From: Profundibacterium mesophilum KAUST100406-0324
GTDB taxonomy: Bacteria > Pseudomonadota > Alphaproteobacteria > Rhodobacterales > Rhodobacteraceae
NCBI RefSeq assembly: GCF_009835145.1
Contig: NZ_APKE01000027.1
Span: forward strand, 1 to 64,000
DNA length: 64,000 bases
Reading direction: 5' to 3'
In this document: piece by piece, positions 62,866 to 64,000 of the stretch
How positions within the stretch are numbered: the stretch's first letter is position 1
Layout: the number at the start of each line of letters is the position of its first letter
The notes under the pieces: model-generated
What the model was told of the DNA's origin: nothing
Database searches by the model: none
What the model saw: only the letters and a program-made list of their open reading frames with translations
Program-made: the position numbers and the translations under genes

Positions 62866-62901
62866 AAAAAGGGGCGGGCGGATCACGTCCGCGCGCCCCT
62901 T
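62866..62901 (-). terminator. Rho-independent terminator of the CsbD gene
   Basis: A 14-bp stem with one mismatch (62869-62882 / 62888-62901) and a 5-base loop is followed by five Ts on the minus strand (plus a-run 62866-62870). It lies 20 bases past the csbD stop. Confidence 0.9.
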
Positions 62902-62920
62902 CATCATCATTGCCGGAGGA

Positions 62921-63106
62921 TTACTTCCCCTTGACGGCATCCTTGGCATCGCCCCAGGCTTTCTGGGCTTTGCCCTCGGCTTGGTCGGCCTTGCCTTCGG
63001 ACTCCATCTTGCGGTCACCGGTCACCTTGCCGGCGCCCTCCTTGATCTTGCCACCAAGGTCTTTGCCGGAGCCTTCGGCGCGATGCTCGTCACTGTCTTT
63101 GGTCAT
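62921..63106 (-). CDS. CsbD-family stress protein, 61 aa
   Basis: Small hydrophilic protein MTKDSDEHRAEGSGKDLGGKIKEGAGKVTGDRKMESEGKADQAEGKAQKAWGDAKDAV. The GK.KE..GK.TGD.....EGK.....GK.Q...GD.KD pattern is the CsbD family, often induced by general stress. aggag precedes ATG 63106; a longer frame to 63172 is unlikely. It is followed by a strong terminator. Confidence 0.92.
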   Translation of the reverse strand: MTKDSDEHRAEGSGKDLGGKIKEGAGKVTGDRKMESEGKADQAEGKAQKAWGDAKDAVKGK

Positions 63107-63209
63107 TACTGTCACTCCTAATGGCGCGATGTCTGAAAGGTAAACGCGGCGCGCGCATCCCAGTTCCAGCATGGATGGGACAATAACGTCCTTGGGGCCT
63201 TGCCTCGCG

Positions 63210-64000
63210 TTACCTCTTCTTGCGCCGCTGCACGTTGCCGCCTCGCATGCCGCCGCGCCCGGCGGTGGACCGCCCGGCCGATTTCAGCGCTTCCGAGGAG
63301 GCACGATCGACGGCCTGCTGACGCGCAAGGGGATCGTCGGAGATGGTTAGGTCGACCGCTTCGAGGCGTTTGACCTCGTCGCGCAGGCGCGCCGCTTCCT
63401 CGAATTCGAGGTTCTCGGCCGCCTTGCGCATGTCGGTGCGCAGCCCTTCGAGCACCGTCTGCAGGTTTCCGCCCGCCATGCCCTTGTCTACCTTGGCGGT
63501 CACCCGGTTCATGTCCACGTCGCCCTTGTAGAGACCGGCGAGGATGTCATCGACGTTCTTCTTCACCGTGGCCGGGGTGATCCCGTGCTTCTCGTTATAC
63601 GCGATCTGCTTTTCGCGGCGGCGCTCCGTCTCTCCCATCGCGCGCTCCATGCTGCCAGTGATCCTGTCGGCATACATGATCACGCGCCCCTCGGCGTTAC
63701 GCGCCGCGCGGCCGATCGTCTGCACGAGCGAGGTTTCGGAACGCAGGAAGCCCTCCTTGTCGGCATCGAGGATCGCGACGAGACCGCATTCGGGGATATC
63801 GAGCCCCTCGCGCAGCAGGTTGATCCCGATCAGCACGTCGAAGGCCCCGAGCCGCAGATCGCGCAGGATCTCGATCCGCTCGATCGTATCGATGTCGGAA
63901 TGCATGTAGCGGACCTTGATACCCTGTTCATGCAAGTATTCGGTCAGATCCTCGGCCATCCTCTTGGTCAGTGTCGTGCACAGCGTCCTGAAGCCCTGCG
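63210..64000 (-). CDS. uvrB: UvrB, excinuclease ABC subunit B (C-terminal part, cut by window edge)
   Basis: DNA helicase-like component of nucleotide excision repair. The visible part contains [82 protein letters not shown] (helicase motif VI) and a C-terminal UVR domain ([28 protein letters not shown]) that binds UvrC. The tail ends NVQRRKKR. The upstream (N-terminal) part lies beyond 64000. Confidence 0.96.
   Translation of the reverse strand, partial: QGFRTLCTTLTKRMAEDLTEYLHEQGIKVRYMHSDIDTIERIEILRDLRLGAFDVLIGINLLREGLDIPECGLVAILDADKEGFLRSETSLVQTIGRAARNAEGRVIMYADRITGSMERAMGETERRREKQIAYNEKHGITPATVKKNVDDILAGLYKGDVDMNRVTAKVDKGMAGGNLQTVLEGLRTDMRKAAENLEFEEAARLRDEVKRLEAVDLTISDDPLARQQAVDRASSEALKSAGRSTAGRGGMRGGNVQRRKKR

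Overview
The window is high-GC alphaproteobacterial chromosome, most like a Rhodobacterales (Roseobacter/Paracoccus relative). The basis is a Paracoccus-type Sox sulfur-oxidation cluster (soxSRT / soxVXYZABCD), a class I lysyl-tRNA synthetase, a Fur homologue without the CxxC zinc site, Sec/Tat-exported c-type cytochromes, and the general gene style. No genus can be assigned from this alone. No prophage, CRISPR array, rRNA or replication origin was seen.

Region 1 (1-2793) is an insertion-sequence nest. It holds three related IS5-family, IS903-group elements: the edge of one (1-83), a probably dead copy with a 36-nt net in-frame insertion beside its first catalytic Asp (432-1518), and an intact copy with perfect 19-bp ends and a 9-bp target duplication (1734-2784).

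Region 2 (2794-13385) is accessory and envelope or sugar metabolism. It holds a 1711-aa secreted repeat protein (GEVED and DUF11-like modules), a periplasmic PQQ-type sugar dehydrogenase, a diheme cytochrome c built by recent internal duplication, an AGE-family sugar isomerase, and a CitE-like lyase preceded by a possible coupled mini-ORF.

Region 3 (13386-18762) is an RND efflux operon led by a GbsR/MarR-type regulator, with a palindromic operator candidate.

Region 4 (18763-30734) is housekeeping. It holds an HNH nuclease, a radical SAM protein, the upper Entner-Doudoroff/oxidative pentose operon zwf-pgl-pgi with a perfect palindrome upstream, a HAD dehalogenase, an entericidin-like lipoprotein (missed by ordinary ORF cutoffs), enolase, a Fur-family regulator, a TerB-like protein, tRNA-Gly(CCC), a DoeA-like M24 hydrolase, an orphan ParA and a cold-shock protein.

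Region 5 (31350-44438) is a thiosulfate/sulfur oxidation island. The main operon soxV-X-Y-Z-A-B-C-D runs on the minus strand. Its divergent regulatory and transport arm, soxS-soxR-soxT-MBL, runs on the plus strand. Beyond soxD lie secreted DsrE, rhodanese and DUF302 proteins that look like a periplasmic sulfur-relay accessory set. SoxAX conjugates thiosulfate to SoxYZ, SoxB releases sulfate and SoxCD oxidises the bound sulfane sulfur. SoxV/SoxS supply reductant across the membrane, SoxT probably moves sulfur species, and SoxR (Cys42/Cys108) senses persulfide. soxW, soxE and soxF are absent from the window.

Region 6 (44439-64000) is mixed housekeeping and envelope. It holds EttA, a duplicated LprI-like protein, an AspA-like hydrolase overlapping rimK, gamma-glutamyltransferase with a 23-bp hairpin terminator, a Tat-exported MBL enzyme, an aldo/keto reductase, nadD, dacB (PBP4), lysS, a 763-aa beta-helix protein without signal peptide, an outer-membrane beta-barrel candidate, small stress-type proteins (ABM, membrane protein, VOC, CsbD) and the 3' end of uvrB.
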